A stretch of 64,000 bases of DNA from Nocardia asteroides (GTDB taxonomy: Bacteria > Actinomycetota > Actinomycetes > Mycobacteriales > Mycobacteriaceae): the NCBI GenBank assembly GCA_019930625.1, contig CP082844.1:6696001-6760000 (forward strand), given 5' to 3'. The notes beneath the pieces were generated by a model. It was not told the DNA's origin. It saw only the letters and a list, made by a program, of their open reading frames with translations, and searched no databases. Shown one piece after another: positions 17,193 to 28,325 of this stretch (position 1 is the first letter of the stretch; the number at the start of each line of letters is the position of its first letter). Made by a program: the position numbers and the translations under genes.

Positions 17193-18682
17193 GCCGAAAT
17201 CCCCGATCGAAGTACCGTCAAAACATCTGTTACCGCTCGGTCAGCTGCGCCGGCAGCTGTTCGCCATTGGTTGAGAACCTCCAGCAAGTCGACGTGTTCT
17301 TCTGGAGAACTGGATTTGGCGGCATCAACGTACCTCGAAATCTCAAGGCTGTATCCGCTGGCAGCGATCTGGTCCAGTGTCGCAACGGCGGTGAAACTAT
17401 CCTGCGCCTCGAACCTTCGGTAAGCATCGAGAATCTTGCTCTGATGAGAATCGCGAAGAAAGGACTGCCCCATTTCTCGTGAAACCTCTTTTTCGGCGTT
17501 GATGAACAAGATCTTGTTCTTACGCTCCGACGGTTTGCTTGTGCGTAGAACCACCACTGTCGCAGGCATCGGCGAGTTGTAGAACAATCCTTCACTCAGT
17601 CCGAGGATGGATTCGATGAGGTCGGACTTCACGAGGGCTTCGCGCATGGCCGCTTCATCGCGCCGGAACAGTACGCCGTGCGGGAAAAGGATTGCGGCGC
17701 GGCCGGTCTCGGGATCGAGGCTCGCTGCTATGTGCTGAAAGAACGCATAGTCGGCACGACCTTGCGGCGGCAGCCCCCAGAGCTTCCGGCCGTATGGGTC
17801 GCTGGCGAATGCCGTCCGATTCCACGCTTTGATCGAATACGGCGGGTTGGCGAGGACCACATCGAAGGTCTGCAACCGTCCTGACGCGTCGTGAAAAGCT
17901 GGCTGCGACAACGTATCTCCGTGAGCGATATGTCCATCCGTCACGCCATGCAGGAACAGGTTCATCCGCGCGATGGCTGAGGTGCCGTAGTTGAGTTCCT
18001 GGCCGTACAGATGCAGGTTGCGCCACTCCTTGCCCTGGCGCTTCACCTCGGCGACAGTCGAGATGAGCATGCCCCCGGTGCCGCAGGTCGGGTCGTATAC
18101 CGATTCGCCCGGTTGGGGTTCCAGCATCATCGTCATGAGGTGGACGAGGGTGCGGTTGGTGTAGAACTCCTGGGCGGTGTGGCCGGAGTCGTCGGCGAAC
18201 TTCTTGATCAGGTATTCGTACCCGTTGCCGAGCTCGTCTTCGGGGAGGTTGGCGATGGTCAGGGTGCGGGTGGAGAAGTGTTCTATCAGGTCCGCCAGGG
18301 TGGAGTCGGGCAGGAGGTTCTTGTTGCCCCAGTTGCCGTCGCCGAAGACGCCGGGCAGGGTGTCCGGGTTCGCGGATTCGATCTCCCGCATGGCGTACAG
18401 GATCTTCGCGCCGATATTGCTTGTCACGAAACGGATGTCGTTCCAGTGGCAGCCGTCAGGGATGGCGAAGCGGTGGTTTTCGGGAAGATCCGCGAGCTCG
18501 TCGTCGCCGTAGATTTTCGCGGCGGCCGCATGCTCTTCGTCGTAGACGTCAGAGATTCGCTTGAGGAAGACCAGCGGGAAAATGTACTGCTTGTAATCGC
18601 CCGCGTCGATGAGGCCGCGCAGCACGATGGCCGCGCCCCACAGGTACGACTCCAGTTCCCGCTGGCTGATACGTGCCGTCAT
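17189..18682 (-). CDS. hsdM: Type I restriction adenine methyltransferase subunit M (copy 1)
   Basis: This 497-residue HsdM has the N-terminal helical domain (LRGLIDAGDYKQYIFPLVFL), SAM motif I DPTCGTGG (about 197-204) and catalytic motif IV ANPPYS (about 278-283). I chose the ATG at 18682 over the GTG-type start at 18703 because it gives the four-base ATGA overlap with the upstream hsdM gene, the same coupling seen between the other operon members. It would transfer a methyl group to N6 of adenine within the HsdS-defined site. A second, diverged HsdM lies directly upstream, which is unusual for a locus with one hsdS. Confidence 0.9.
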   Translation of the reverse strand: MTARISQRELESYLWGAAIVLRGLIDAGDYKQYIFPLVFLKRISDVYDEEHAAAAKIYGDDELADLPENHRFAIPDGCHWNDIRFVTSNIGAKILYAMREIESANPDTLPGVFGDGNWGNKNLLPDSTLADLIEHFSTRTLTIANLPEDELGNGYEYLIKKFADDSGHTAQEFYTNRTLVHLMTMMLEPQPGESVYDPTCGTGGMLISTVAEVKRQGKEWRNLHLYGQELNYGTSAIARMNLFLHGVTDGHIAHGDTLSQPAFHDASGRLQTFDVVLANPPYSIKAWNRTAFASDPYGRKLWGLPPQGRADYAFFQHIAASLDPETGRAAILFPHGVLFRRDEAAMREALVKSDLIESILGLSEGLFYNSPMPATVVVLRTSKPSERKNKILFINAEKEVSREMGQSFLRDSHQSKILDAYRRFEAQDSFTAVATLDQIAASGYSLEISRYVDAAKSSSPEEHVDLLEVLNQWRTAAGAADRAVTDVLTVLRSGISA

Positions 18683-20187
18683 GCCGATGCCCCCAATCCC
18701 CACTTCGCCAATTCGGATTCCAGGGCGGCACGCGTCTGCGCGGCTTTCGCCTGGGCTGCTTCGAGATTCGCCAATGCTTCGTCCAACGTTACCTTCTCCT
18801 TGGTGTCGGCGGGCGCGAAGTACAGCGGGATGTTGAGGTTGTACCCGTTGGCGGCGATCTCCTCGAGGTCGACCACGCGCGCGAGACCGTCGATATCGCT
18901 GAAGGTTTCGTATGCACCAAGGATCTGTTCGGCGTGCTCGGGCTCAAGGGTGTTCTGGTTGCGTCCGCGCTTGAACAGCGTCTCACCGTTGATGAACAGG
19001 ACCTTGTTCTGCTCCTCGCGCTTCTTCCCGCGGCGCAGAACAAGTACGCAAGCGGCAAGATCGGTGCCGTAGAACAGTTTCGGTGCCAGGCCGATGACGG
19101 CGTCGACCGCGTCGGATTCGAGGATGTGCGTGCGGATCTCCGCCTCGGCGCCCTGGCGGAACAGTGCGCCCTGCGGCAGAACGACCGCCACCCGCCCAGT
19201 CCGGGAGGCTGCGGAGGTTAGCATGTGCTGCACCCATGCCCAGTCGGCGTACCCTTTCGGCGGTGTACCACCGAGGTTGTTGCGACCCCACCGATCGGTG
19301 ACCCACTCCCCTTCGCCCCAATTTTTCAGGGAGAAGGGCGGATTGGCCACGACACAGTCGAATCGGGCGAGCCGGTTACCGGAGAAGAACGCGGGTTCGC
19401 GCAGGGTGTCCTCGCGGATGATCTTGAAGTCCTCGATGCCGTGCAGCAGTAGGTTCATCCGAGCGATTGCTGAGGTGGTGAGCACCTTTTCCTGACCATA
19501 GAGTCTGCCCCACAGCGTTTTCGGGCTACCGCCGGTAGCTTTCACATGCTCGATGACCTCGATCAACATACCGCCGGTTCCGCAGGCCGGGTCGTAGACC
19601 GTCTCGCCTTCCACCGGGTTCAGGATGTTGATCAGCAGAGCCACCACCGAACGTGGGGTGTAGTACTCGCCGGCCTTCTTGTTCGACTGGTCGGCGAACC
19701 GTTTGATCAGGTACTCGTAGGCGTTGCCGAAGACATCCGGCGGCACTGCCGCATTGGACAGCGTCTTGGTGGAGAAGTGCTCGATCAGGTCCGCGAGCTT
19801 GCGGTTGGGCAGTTTGTCCTTGTTGGTCCAGTTCGCGCCGCCGAAGATACCGTAGAGCGTCTCCGGGTTGGCCTTCTCGATCTCCCGGAACGCCGTCTGC
19901 AACATATTGCCGATGTTCTCGGTGCGGCTGCGCACGTCCTCCCACAGGCTGCCCTCCGGGATCGAGAACCGGTGATTCTCCGCGAAGGCGGCGAACTCAT
20001 GGTCCCCTCCCGACTCCTCCAGCGCCTCGGCGAACTCCTCCAGATACACATCGCTGATCCGCTTGAAGAACATCAGCGGAAAGATGTAGGCCTTGAAATC
20101 GGCCTGATCGATGCTGCCGCGTAGCAGGTCAGCGGCTCTGCCGAGGTATTGCTCCAGCTCTGGGAGGGATATGCGGACGGTCGTCAC
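18679..20187 (-). CDS. hsdM: Type I restriction adenine methyltransferase subunit M (copy 2)
   Basis: This 502-residue HsdM is a paralogue of the next gene. It has the same start pattern (LRGSIDQADFKAYIFPLMFF), SAM motif I DPACGTGG (about 199-206) and motif IV NPPFS (about 282-286). The two differ throughout, so this is not a recent duplication. It is the first gene of the operon, with GTG start at 20187 and an AAGGAG ribosome-binding site correctly spaced. Both catalytic motifs are intact in both copies, so the complex may use two different M subunits, one per half-site, with the single HsdS. That is inference; alternatively one copy serves another S subunit elsewhere. Confidence 0.9.
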   Translation of the reverse strand: MTTVRISLPELEQYLGRAADLLRGSIDQADFKAYIFPLMFFKRISDVYLEEFAEALEESGGDHEFAAFAENHRFSIPEGSLWEDVRSRTENIGNMLQTAFREIEKANPETLYGIFGGANWTNKDKLPNRKLADLIEHFSTKTLSNAAVPPDVFGNAYEYLIKRFADQSNKKAGEYYTPRSVVALLINILNPVEGETVYDPACGTGGMLIEVIEHVKATGGSPKTLWGRLYGQEKVLTTSAIARMNLLLHGIEDFKIIREDTLREPAFFSGNRLARFDCVVANPPFSLKNWGEGEWVTDRWGRNNLGGTPPKGYADWAWVQHMLTSAASRTGRVAVVLPQGALFRQGAEAEIRTHILESDAVDAVIGLAPKLFYGTDLAACVLVLRRGKKREEQNKVLFINGETLFKRGRNQNTLEPEHAEQILGAYETFSDIDGLARVVDLEEIAANGYNLNIPLYFAPADTKEKVTLDEALANLEAAQAKAAQTRAALESELAKWGLGASA

Positions 20188-21116
20188 GGGGCTCCTTCGG
20201 GATCTCGATGACCATTGCGGGCCAGGGCACCGACATATTGTCCGCAGGCCCTCACATAGCGAATCATCCCCCTCCGGCGTCGTACTGCGGCGGAGGGCTC
20301 GACGTCGAGTGGATTGTCCGAGCCGGCCGAGGTGCCCCGGAGGGACTCGATCGGCGGAAATGGAGTGTGAACGGATGTGCGGCAGAACAGGTTTTGGTGA
20401 TCGGAGCCATGGACACGACGCGGGCGCAGCTCGTACAGGTGGTCACGTTGCAGGCGTGAGTCGACGGCCTTGAGATGGTGACCGTCCAAGACGAGGGGCA
20501 CGCTCCATTTGTCGGCCTACACGGTGACGGCGAAGCCGCCGAAAATCTGTGGTGCCAGCGGGTGGTGCGAGGGACTCATGTCGCGGTAGATGGGCTGCGC
20601 AAGGGTGCAGATGATTTCTGGATTACCGCGTGGCAGCGGGAGATCCGGGCAATCAAGTGTACGCCCGGCCGGAAGTCGTCGCGCTGGTGGGTGTTTCATG
20701 ATTGCTGCACAACGACCGCGCGAGTGTTGGTATTCGACTGGTGACCGGGAGGTGTCTGGACGAGGCCCAGTATCCGCAACGTTGGCTGGTCAATCTGGAG
20801 GTGGGGGCGATTCTGTCTGTCATCTCGGCGAGAAGACACTCGATCGACGTGTCGTGGATGCCGGGATGTAGGCAGGACGGTGAAGCCTTCAGCCAGTGAC
20901 CCGCGGTGCGGTTGACCGGTCCCTGTCTGACCAGCCCCCTGCAGGGTAATGTCGACTCCGCGACCGATGTCTATGGCTACTGGCGTGACGCCCTCTACGG
21001 ACTCAGCGTTGCGTGAGGTGGTGGGCGCGGAGCCGCTATGGATCCCGTGGCTCAGAGGTACTGAGCGCCTTATATTTCTGGCTTGTGTGTCGGTCACCCG
21101 ACGTACTCTGGCGCCG
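20188..21116. other. 930-base gap between the hsd and Wadjet operons
   Basis: I find no gene I can defend here. One 89-codon plus-strand ORF (20475-20744) has moderately protein-like composition (DGLRKGADDFWITAWQREI) but no ribosome-binding site or recognisable domain, and could be a remnant. Promoters for hsdM2 (leftwards) and jetA (rightwards) must lie in the gap. Confidence 0.3.
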
Positions 21117-22604
21117 ATGAGTATTGCAGGCGTAGAGGGTGCGTATCAGGGGGCTCTTCGGGCGTTCAAGACCCCGATGCTCGATTTGCTCCATCAGACG
21201 TATGCGCCGTTTGTGGTGACCATGTTGGCGACAGTGTTCACGGTCGAGCGTTCCACGGTGGCCGTGGCGGACGCGCATGCGGAGATCAGCGATGCGTTGA
21301 ACCAGTTGCGGGCAGTGGGATACGGCGAGGAAGACCAGTTGCCGTTGCCGGTGGGCAGCGCGCGTGATCTGTGCCGTCAGTGGGTGAACGCTGGGTGGCT
21401 CGTGCGCCAGGTGCTGGACAACGAGGTCGAGGTGTATCGGCTGTCTGCGCACGGCGTGGGCGCATTGGAAGTTGCGGGCCGGGTGGGAGGTTCGCGGACA
21501 CGGGTGTCGGAGTCGCGGGTCCGGACGCTGTTGGAAGCAGTTGAGCGGCTGGCGCAGGACGCCGACCCGGATGTGACGGCGCGGATCGCCCGTCTGAGAG
21601 GGGAGATCCAGGAACGGCAACAGGAGTTGCGGCGGCTCGAGGCTGGTGGCCCTGTCGAGTCGATCGATGATGAGCGGCTGGTGGAGGAGACGGAAAACGT
21701 TCTGCATTTGGCGCGGGAGCTGCCAGCAGACTTTGCCCGCGTGGCGGAGTCGATCAAGGCCATGCAGCGGGACGTGGTTGCTGATCTTCGGCAGGATGTC
21801 CGGCCGACGGGGGAGGTGTTGCGTGAATACCTCGAACAAGGACAGCAGATCATGGACGCAACGCCCGAAGGGCGGGCGTTCGCAGGGGCGCTGCGGTTGA
21901 TCGGCGATCCAGAGCAGATCGATGATTTGTCGAGCAGGTTGCGCACGGTGCTGCGGCATCGGTTCACCGTGCAGTTGACCGAACCGCAGCGGCGGGAGTT
22001 CACCGATATCGCACGCCGGATCGAACGAGGCGTCAAGGAGGTGCTGACAGCGCAGCGGCAAGCGTCGCACGTGATCACGACCCAGGTGCGCAACCATGAT
22101 CCGATGCGGGACCGGCAAGTGGACGAGTTGCTCCGTGAGGTGATGACCGGCTTTCAACGATGGATGCCCGGCTCCCGGCGCGGTGAGCCAATCGAGCCCC
22201 TGCGCCGCCTACCAACCGCCAGCGTCGAGCATCTGCGTCAATCGGTGAGCAATCTACGCCCATTCCAGGCGCCCGCACCGCTGGCCGAGTGGAACCCGGA
22301 CATGTTGCCGGACAACGATACCCGGGCATGGGGCGGCCCGAATTACGCGGCGCTGGATGAGCATCTAGCACGGTTAGCCGCCGAAACGGGCACCATCGAA
22401 ATCGCGGCTGCGTTCGGTGCGGCACCCGAAAAAATCCGCCGCCCAGTCGATTTGCTCGGTCTGCTCGAGCTCGCGCATCGCGCTGGTATGACCGAAACTG
22501 GAGAGGTTGTCACCGTCGAGGCGGTCCGACCGGATCAAACTCGGCGGCGATTCGCGTTCGGTGGCGTGGTCGCGGCGGCGAGGGAGGGGGCGGCGGATGA
22601 GTGA
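21117..22604 (+). CDS. jetA: Wadjet defence protein JetA (DUF3375, kleisin-like)
   Basis: A 495-residue DUF3375-type protein. It has a winged-helix-like N-terminal region ([20 protein letters not shown], then [17 protein letters not shown]), a long helical middle ([20 protein letters not shown]) and a winged-helix-like C-terminus, as in the MukF/MksF-like kleisin of condensin-type complexes. I take the ATG at 21117 rather than an upstream in-frame start at 20949 because the extra residues look non-coding and family length fits. It overlaps jetB by eight bases. In Wadjet it bridges the SMC heads and helps recognise and extrude small circular DNA such as plasmids. Confidence 0.88.
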   Translation: MSIAGVEGAYQGALRAFKTPMLDLLHQTYAPFVVTMLATVFTVERSTVAVADAHAEISDALNQLRAVGYGEEDQLPLPVGSARDLCRQWVNAGWLVRQVLDNEVEVYRLSAHGVGALEVAGRVGGSRTRVSESRVRTLLEAVERLAQDADPDVTARIARLRGEIQERQQELRRLEAGGPVESIDDERLVEETENVLHLARELPADFARVAESIKAMQRDVVADLRQDVRPTGEVLREYLEQGQQIMDATPEGRAFAGALRLIGDPEQIDDLSSRLRTVLRHRFTVQLTEPQRREFTDIARRIERGVKEVLTAQRQASHVITTQVRNHDPMRDRQVDELLREVMTGFQRWMPGSRRGEPIEPLRRLPTASVEHLRQSVSNLRPFQAPAPLAEWNPDMLPDNDTRAWGGPNYAALDEHLARLAAETGTIEIAAAFGAAPEKIRRPVDLLGLLELAHRAGMTETGEVVTVEAVRPDQTRRRFAFGGVVAAAREGAADE

Positions 22605-23304
22605 GACGAATGCCGACGGCAGCTCGTGGTCGGAGACGGAGGACACTGGGTTCATCGACCCGGTGTCGATGGAGGAAGACCCGACCGAGTTGTTCGCCGG
22701 CGACACGGGCACGCTGGACGCGCAGGTGCGGCGGGTGCTGGTGAGACTGCTGCAGCGCCGGTTCCTGCTGGCCGACAAGAATCCGACGCAGTGGCGAACG
22801 CTACTGGAGAACCAGCAACTCATCGAGTCGCGGCTACACGACATGTTCGTCCGGCTCGTGATCGATCACGAGCGCGGCATCGCCCACAAGCAGCAGGTGC
22901 GATCAGCGGAACTCGATGTGCCGATCCTGTTGAGAGACGACCCCTACAACCGCGCCGAGACGCTGGTACTGGTCCACCTGCGCACGGTATTCCAGCAGGA
23001 ACGGGTCGCGGGTGAGATGTCGGCGCGCGTCGATATCGAAGAGCTCGAGCAAACGGTGCTGACCTACTTCGATCCTGATGACACCAACCTGGCACGAGGG
23101 CAGCAAGAGATCCGCAGCGCGGTGACGCGGTTGGCCAAGGAGGGGTTGATCGAGGAGGAAACCTCGGGCCGGTACCGGATCACGCCGCTGGTGGAGGTCG
23201 TGATGAGCACGGAGAAACTCAGTGAGCTGAGTCAGTGGTTGCGTGAACGCAACGACGGCCCAGGCCACATGGTCGACGACGCCACGGGAGATATCGCGTC
23301 ATGA
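22597..23304 (+). CDS. jetB: Wadjet defence protein JetB (DUF4194, KITE-like)
   Basis: This 235-residue protein matches DUF4194/JetB in size and place. An acidic N-terminus is followed by [20 protein letters not shown], a winged-helix core with [20 protein letters not shown], and a second helical part ending in [19 protein letters not shown] and [14 protein letters not shown]. The start at 22597 overlaps jetA by eight bases, and the stop overlaps jetC (ATGA). It is the MukE/KITE-type subunit that binds the kleisin in the Wadjet condensin-like complex. Confidence 0.88.
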   Translation: MSETNADGSSWSETEDTGFIDPVSMEEDPTELFAGDTGTLDAQVRRVLVRLLQRRFLLADKNPTQWRTLLENQQLIESRLHDMFVRLVIDHERGIAHKQQVRSAELDVPILLRDDPYNRAETLVLVHLRTVFQQERVAGEMSARVDIEELEQTVLTYFDPDDTNLARGQQEIRSAVTRLAKEGLIEEETSGRYRITPLVEVVMSTEKLSELSQWLRERNDGPGHMVDDATGDIAS

Positions 23305-26300
23305 ATATGATCGACACGCTGTTCGGGCTGATCCCCGAGGCGTCCCGCGGCGAGCAGTGGGTGGCGCGGGATCTGCAGCTGGTCAACTGGGGCGGGTACG
23401 ACGGGCATCATCGTGTGCGGTTCGCGCCCGGCGCGACCCTGCTGTGCGGTGAGTCCGGATCGGGCAAATCGACTCTGATGGACTCCTATATCGCGTTGAT
23501 CATGCCGCACACGATGCCGTTCAACGGAGCCTCCAATGGTGGTGTCGTCGGTCGGCCGCGTGGCAAGGATCAGCGCAACATCCTGTCGTATGCGCGGGGA
23601 AAACTCGATGAATCCCGTACTGGCGGCGAGACGAAGGCCCGGGTTCTGCGCGGCGACGGCCGGGACACCTGGTCGGCGATCGCGATGACATGGGTGGATC
23701 GGTCCAGTGCACAGTTCACTGCTGTGCGGGCATGGTATGTGCCGTCGTCGGCCCGCTCCCTCGACGACCTCGTCAAGGTACGAGCCACCTGCGACGGACC
23801 CTTCGACCTACGCACGCTGGCGGGACCGGCGAACAAGCGGCTCGCCGAGCCCGCAGTGAAAGCACTCGGACTTACCTGCCACCCCACAGATCTGGAGTAC
23901 ACCGCACGGCTGCACACCGCCCTCGGGATCGGCGCCGCCGGTGACGGAAACAAAGCAGTCGCGCTGCTGGGCCGGATTCAGGCAGGACAGCAGATCACTA
24001 CCGTCGATGCGTTGTACAAAACGATGGTTCTCGAGGAACCCTCCACCCTGTCCACCGCTGATGAGGTGGTCAAGCAGTTCGACGAACTGTCCAGCACGCG
24101 CAAACAGATGACCACCGCGCGCCAGCAGGTCAGGGCTCTGACCCCGATCCGGGAGCATTGCAGCACAATCCACGACGCGCGCGAGCGCGTGCGCATGATC
24201 GAGGTCATCGGATCGTTCACCGACTCCTCGTCGCCAGCGTGGTTGTGGCGGCACGAACGACGAGTCGAGTTGCTGCGCGCTGCCAAGGAAGACCTACGGC
24301 AACGTCGCGAGGGAGCCGACCGAGAAGTAGATGCGCAGTCGGCTCTCGCCGATGCGGCCAAATCCGAATTGGATGGAGTAGCAGAGACTCTGCGTGCTTC
24401 CGGCGGCGACAGGTTGGACAGAGCCCATGGCGCGCTTCGCGAGGTGGACAAGCGACTCGACGAGGTCAGACGGGCGCGCACACGACTCGACAAAGCGTTG
24501 CATGTCCTGGACGCCGAGGTAGCCGGCGAAGAGGATTTCGCTGCGTTGGTCATAACCGCACGCCGATTGCTCGATGACAAGATATCCAGGCAAACCGCTC
24601 AGAACAACTTCGCCGAAGCTAAGGCGCACCAGACGACCGTGAAGCACGGACTGGTGGAGTTACGTGCCGAGCGCAAGGCCGTCGCGGCTCGCCGGGGCAA
24701 TATCCCCACCGAGTTGCATCGAGCGCGCGCGGCGCTCGCGGAGGCCGCTGGTCTCACGCTGGATGATCTGCCGTTCGTCGGTGAACTGATCGAGGTGCAT
24801 ACCGTATTCGAGCCGTGGCGCGAAGCGTTCAACCTCGCCCTGGGCGGGTTCGCCACCAAGATGCTGATCGACATCGCACACCTGAACACGTTTCGCGAAA
24901 AGATCAACACCGTGCGCACCGTTAGGCGCATCCAGTTCGAGGGCGTGCGGACCGGATTGCGGGACGAGATCGGGCTCGACGATCGCAAGCTGCCCGGCCG
25001 CCTCGACTATCGTCCCTCGCCGTTCACGGCCTGGCTCAAAAGCGAACTCGTCAACCGGTTCGACTATGTCTGCGTCGAAAACCCCCGTCTGCTGCCACAG
25101 CATCCCAAGGCACTCACGATCACCGGTCAGATCTCGGACGGCACACGCGGTGCGCACGGCGGCCAGGGACGGGCCAACGTCCTCGGCTTCACCAACGACC
25201 GGCTGCTGAGGGGCCTCGATGAACAGATTCGCGACGCCGAGAAACACGAGACCACCGCAGACAAGCGATTGAAAGACGCGCAGGACGCCCTCGACTCCTT
25301 CGAAGACCGCCGCAGCGCCTACCGTACTGTAACCGAACTGTCCTGGGATCAAGTCGATGTCGACTCCGTCTCGGCCGAACGGGACCGATGGACAAAAATC
25401 ATCGACGAGGTTCACTCTAACAACCCCGAAATCGACCGGCTGCAAGCGCAATTGAATGCGCTAAAGGCCAAGGTGAAGGACCTCGCCGAGAAAGCGGTCC
25501 GGGCCAAGCTGAAAAGGGAAGGCCTCGACGACGCTTGGAAAACAACCACCGCCGACGCAGCCGACGCCCAAGAGGAACTCGACACCGCCCGCCAGTCTGG
25601 TCGCGAGATCACTGCGGAGCATCGCGACTATCTCACCGCATTGTTCGGTACGGGAATCACTGGCGATGTCCCAGCCGACGAGGCCCTCAAGCTATTCGAT
25701 GCCGCCACCCACCGTGTGACCGATCGGCTCGCCACCGATCGACTGACGGCGACGAACGCGATCGCCAGCGCCAGAAACGCACTGTCCGAAACGTTTTCGA
25801 CATTCGTCGAACGCTGGCCGAACCCGAACCTCGGTACCGACCCTGATGCCTCCTACGATGATTTCGAACGCCTGCTCACCGACCTGGAGACCAGCCGACT
25901 GCACGAGCTGGAAAGCCAATGGCGCGACAGCCTGCTGAAACTGTCGGGCAACGACCTCACCAGCCTCGACAGCGAACTCGCCACGGCCATCCGGGAGATC
26001 CGCGACCGGATCGAACCGGTCAACCGCATCCTCGCCGACCTGGCCTTCTCCGATGATGACCATCGACTGCAGATCGACCCACAAGAAAGCCACTCGACCG
26101 TTCGCGCTCGCTTCCGCAAGGAGCTGCGTGATGTCCGCCGCCTGATCGACCAGGCCGGCACCGACACCGAACGCGAGCGTGCCTACGGCCGGATGGCCAA
26201 GGTGATCGACCGCATCCGACGCACGGCCCCGGACTTCGCCGACCTGATCGACGTGCGCAACCACATCCGCATCAGCGCCGAAAAGCGCAACGCCGCAAAC

Positions 26301-26654
26301 GAACACGTCGCGCTCTACGACCACATCGGAGAGAAATCCGGCGGCGAGTCCCAGGAACTGGTGGCCTTCATCGTCGGCTCGGCCCTGCGTTATCAGCTGG
26401 GCGATGCGGGTGCTGAACGACCCCGCTACGCTCCAGTCTTTCTCGACGAAGCGCTCATCAAGGCCGACGCCCGCTACACCGGTCGCGCCATCGGTGCCTG
26501 GCGTGGCCTCGGATTCCAGCTCATTATCGGCGCCCCCAACGACAAGAACAGCGCCATCGAACCGCATGTCGAGGCCGAGTATCTGGTGCTCAAGGACACC
26601 CAGAGCCGCTCGTGGGCCAAACCCATTATCGGCGTGCCTGAGGAGCAGGAGTGA
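23301..26654 (+). CDS. jetC: Wadjet SMC-like ATPase JetC
   Basis: An 1117-residue SMC/MukB-like ATPase. Walker A is GESGSGKST (50-58). Long coiled-coil segments (about 300-450 and 640-960) flank a central hinge-like domain around 480-630 ([20 protein letters not shown]). The C-terminal head has the ABC signature [20 protein letters not shown] and a Walker B-like region [14 protein letters not shown]. It is the DNA-loop-extruding motor of Wadjet. The start overlaps jetB (ATGA) and the stop overlaps jetD (GTGA). All motor motifs look intact, so the complex is probably active. Confidence 0.92.
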   Translation: MNMIDTLFGLIPEASRGEQWVARDLQLVNWGGYDGHHRVRFAPGATLLCGESGSGKSTLMDSYIALIMPHTMPFNGASNGGVVGRPRGKDQRNILSYARGKLDESRTGGETKARVLRGDGRDTWSAIAMTWVDRSSAQFTAVRAWYVPSSARSLDDLVKVRATCDGPFDLRTLAGPANKRLAEPAVKALGLTCHPTDLEYTARLHTALGIGAAGDGNKAVALLGRIQAGQQITTVDALYKTMVLEEPSTLSTADEVVKQFDELSSTRKQMTTARQQVRALTPIREHCSTIHDARERVRMIEVIGSFTDSSSPAWLWRHERRVELLRAAKEDLRQRREGADREVDAQSALADAAKSELDGVAETLRASGGDRLDRAHGALREVDKRLDEVRRARTRLDKALHVLDAEVAGEEDFAALVITARRLLDDKISRQTAQNNFAEAKAHQTTVKHGLVELRAERKAVAARRGNIPTELHRARAALAEAAGLTLDDLPFVGELIEVHTVFEPWREAFNLALGGFATKMLIDIAHLNTFREKINTVRTVRRIQFEGVRTGLRDEIGLDDRKLPGRLDYRPSPFTAWLKSELVNRFDYVCVENPRLLPQHPKALTITGQISDGTRGAHGGQGRANVLGFTNDRLLRGLDEQIRDAEKHETTADKRLKDAQDALDSFEDRRSAYRTVTELSWDQVDVDSVSAERDRWTKIIDEVHSNNPEIDRLQAQLNALKAKVKDLAEKAVRAKLKREGLDDAWKTTTADAADAQEELDTARQSGREITAEHRDYLTALFGTGITGDVPADEALKLFDAATHRVTDRLATDRLTATNAIASARNALSETFSTFVERWPNPNLGTDPDASYDDFERLLTDLETSRLHELESQWRDSLLKLSGNDLTSLDSELATAIREIRDRIEPVNRILADLAFSDDDHRLQIDPQESHSTVRARFRKELRDVRRLIDQAGTDTERERAYGRMAKVIDRIRRTAPDFADLIDVRNHIRISAEKRNAANEHVALYDHIGEKSGGESQELVAFIVGSALRYQLGDAGAERPRYAPVFLDEALIKADARYTGRAIGAWRGLGFQLIIGAPNDKNSAIEPHVEAEYLVLKDTQSRSWAKPIIGVPEEQE

Positions 26655-27922
26655 CCGCCCGTCTGGTGACAGTGCAGGAGGCCGTTGACTCGGTTTGCCG
26701 CAGAATCGACCAGAAGTGGGCTGACGCTGTGTGCGCCGAGCACGGTATCAGTGCCCCCCTGACCTTTTCGGTGCCGCTTCGCCCTGGCCTGTCGACGGGG
26801 AAAAGAGTCGGGCAGATCGGGTACGACCGCTGGCACGAATGGCATGTGGCCTGGCGCCTATTCGAGACACAAGTCATCAGTGGAATCGAACGGGTCCAGA
26901 TCATCCGCAAACCGGTGACGATCCGCGGTGTAGCTGATGAGTTCCCGGCGATGCTCGTAGCCGAAACTACCGCCGCTGCTATCGAACTCGTGGCCCGAGC
27001 CCAAGCGAGCCCCCTGGCCGTCGACATCGATCGGGCCCGCTCCCTCGCCGCGGCACTCGCCGCCGTCGGTGCGACTCTGACCCCTGCAACCTTGAAGGCC
27101 ACCTACCGGCTCGCGGATTCTGACACAGCAGTTCTGTTCGAGGCTGTGTCCTGGTTACGCGACCACCCCGACGTGGGCGGCTGGACCGCCCGCCAGCTCC
27201 CGGTGCCCGGTATGCACTCCAAGTGGCTCGAAACCCACAGTGCGCTCCTGGCGATGGTGGCAGGCCGCGACGTGCGCGCCGAAGTCAGGCCACGACTCGC
27301 CGTCGTTCACTTAACCTACGTAGACCCCGACTACACCGCTTCGGGCAGGCGCAGGCACGACTCGTGGACCACCGGCGACGTACACGATCTCGCGTACGAG
27401 CCACGGGTCGTCCTCATCGTCGAAAACCGTGACTGCCGCCTCTGGTTCCCACCTGCTCAGGACACGATCATCGTCGAAGGAAACGGCAAGGCCGCCGCGT
27501 CTCTTCTTGCCAGCATCGCCTGGATACGCGAGGCCGAACACGTTGTCTACTGGGGTGATATCGACGCCGACGGCTACGCGATCCTCGACCGGCTTCGCGC
27601 CACGATGGGCACGCCCGCCACCGACAGCCTGCCTGTCAAAACGGTCCACTCCATACTCATGGACGCTGCCGACCTGCACCGGTACGCCCGTCACGGCGTG
27701 AACCACGACAAAGCCGGTCACCCGATCAAGCCTTCCCCGGCGCGTCTCACCCACCTCACCCAGGCCGAAGCCGACGCCTACGACTCCGTCGCCACCGCAG
27801 GACCCGCGCCTTTCCGGCGAATCGAGCAAGAGGCAATGCCACTTTCTGACGTTGCGGCACGACTTGAATCATTGATCAACACTCTCGACTCCGACCTTGC
27901 TTCCCGATCGGTGACACCTTGA
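26651..27922 (+). CDS. jetD: Wadjet Toprim nuclease subunit JetD
   Basis: A 423-residue protein of the DUF3322/DUF2220 type. The N-terminal half (about 1-200) has the DUF3322 features with FSVPLRPGLSTGKRVGQIGY and WRLFETQVISGIERVQII. The C-terminal half is Toprim-like: DTIIVEGNGKAAASLLAS supplies the glutamate and VVYWGDIDADGYAILDRL the aspartate motif, the metal site used for DNA cleavage. JetD resembles Spo11/topoisomerase VI A and cuts the DNA that JetABC has extruded. It starts at a GTG overlapping the jetC stop and closes the operon. The four-gene Wadjet set is complete and uninterrupted. Confidence 0.9.
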   Translation: MTARLVTVQEAVDSVCRRIDQKWADAVCAEHGISAPLTFSVPLRPGLSTGKRVGQIGYDRWHEWHVAWRLFETQVISGIERVQIIRKPVTIRGVADEFPAMLVAETTAAAIELVARAQASPLAVDIDRARSLAAALAAVGATLTPATLKATYRLADSDTAVLFEAVSWLRDHPDVGGWTARQLPVPGMHSKWLETHSALLAMVAGRDVRAEVRPRLAVVHLTYVDPDYTASGRRRHDSWTTGDVHDLAYEPRVVLIVENRDCRLWFPPAQDTIIVEGNGKAAASLLASIAWIREAEHVVYWGDIDADGYAILDRLRATMGTPATDSLPVKTVHSILMDAADLHRYARHGVNHDKAGHPIKPSPARLTHLTQAEADAYDSVATAGPAPFRRIEQEAMPLSDVAARLESLINTLDSDLASRSVTP

Positions 27923-28325
27923 GGTTGCCTCGGTGGCTACACCGAAGATGTCCTGGAAGCGCTGGCCATCCTTTCGACCTGCTTGCCACTTGGCAAGGTC
28001 GATCCATTTCGCCTGGTCAGGTAGACGCGCAACATTGTTTGATGATTCCGCACCTCGTCCGCCAATTACCGACCAGCAGGGAACACCGCTCGGCTGGAAC
28101 GCCGGACGCCGCCCGCGACGAGCACGCCGTGGCAGGTGTCTAGCTACCCCTCCCCACACCCCCTCGTCGACGGCCGCCGCGGCACCCCAGTGGCAAGGGT
28201 CGCAGGCCCGCGGCAGTACCTCTCAGTCAGAACCTCATCGAGGTGGTCTCGCTGAGGAGGTCCCGGCGGCCGCCGACCATCCACGTTGACGATGCGGAGT
28301 CGTCGCCGAGGTATCGGCCGCTGAA
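27923..28325. other. Gap between Wadjet and Pycsar
   Basis: About 400 bases without a defensible gene. Overlapping ORFs on both strands have arginine-rich, non-protein-like composition. The Pycsar promoter should lie toward the right end. Confidence 0.35.

Noticed and set aside
20475..20744. An 89-residue gene between hsdM and jetA
   Set aside because: It lacks a ribosome-binding site and recognisable domain, and overlapping ORFs of equal quality occur around it.
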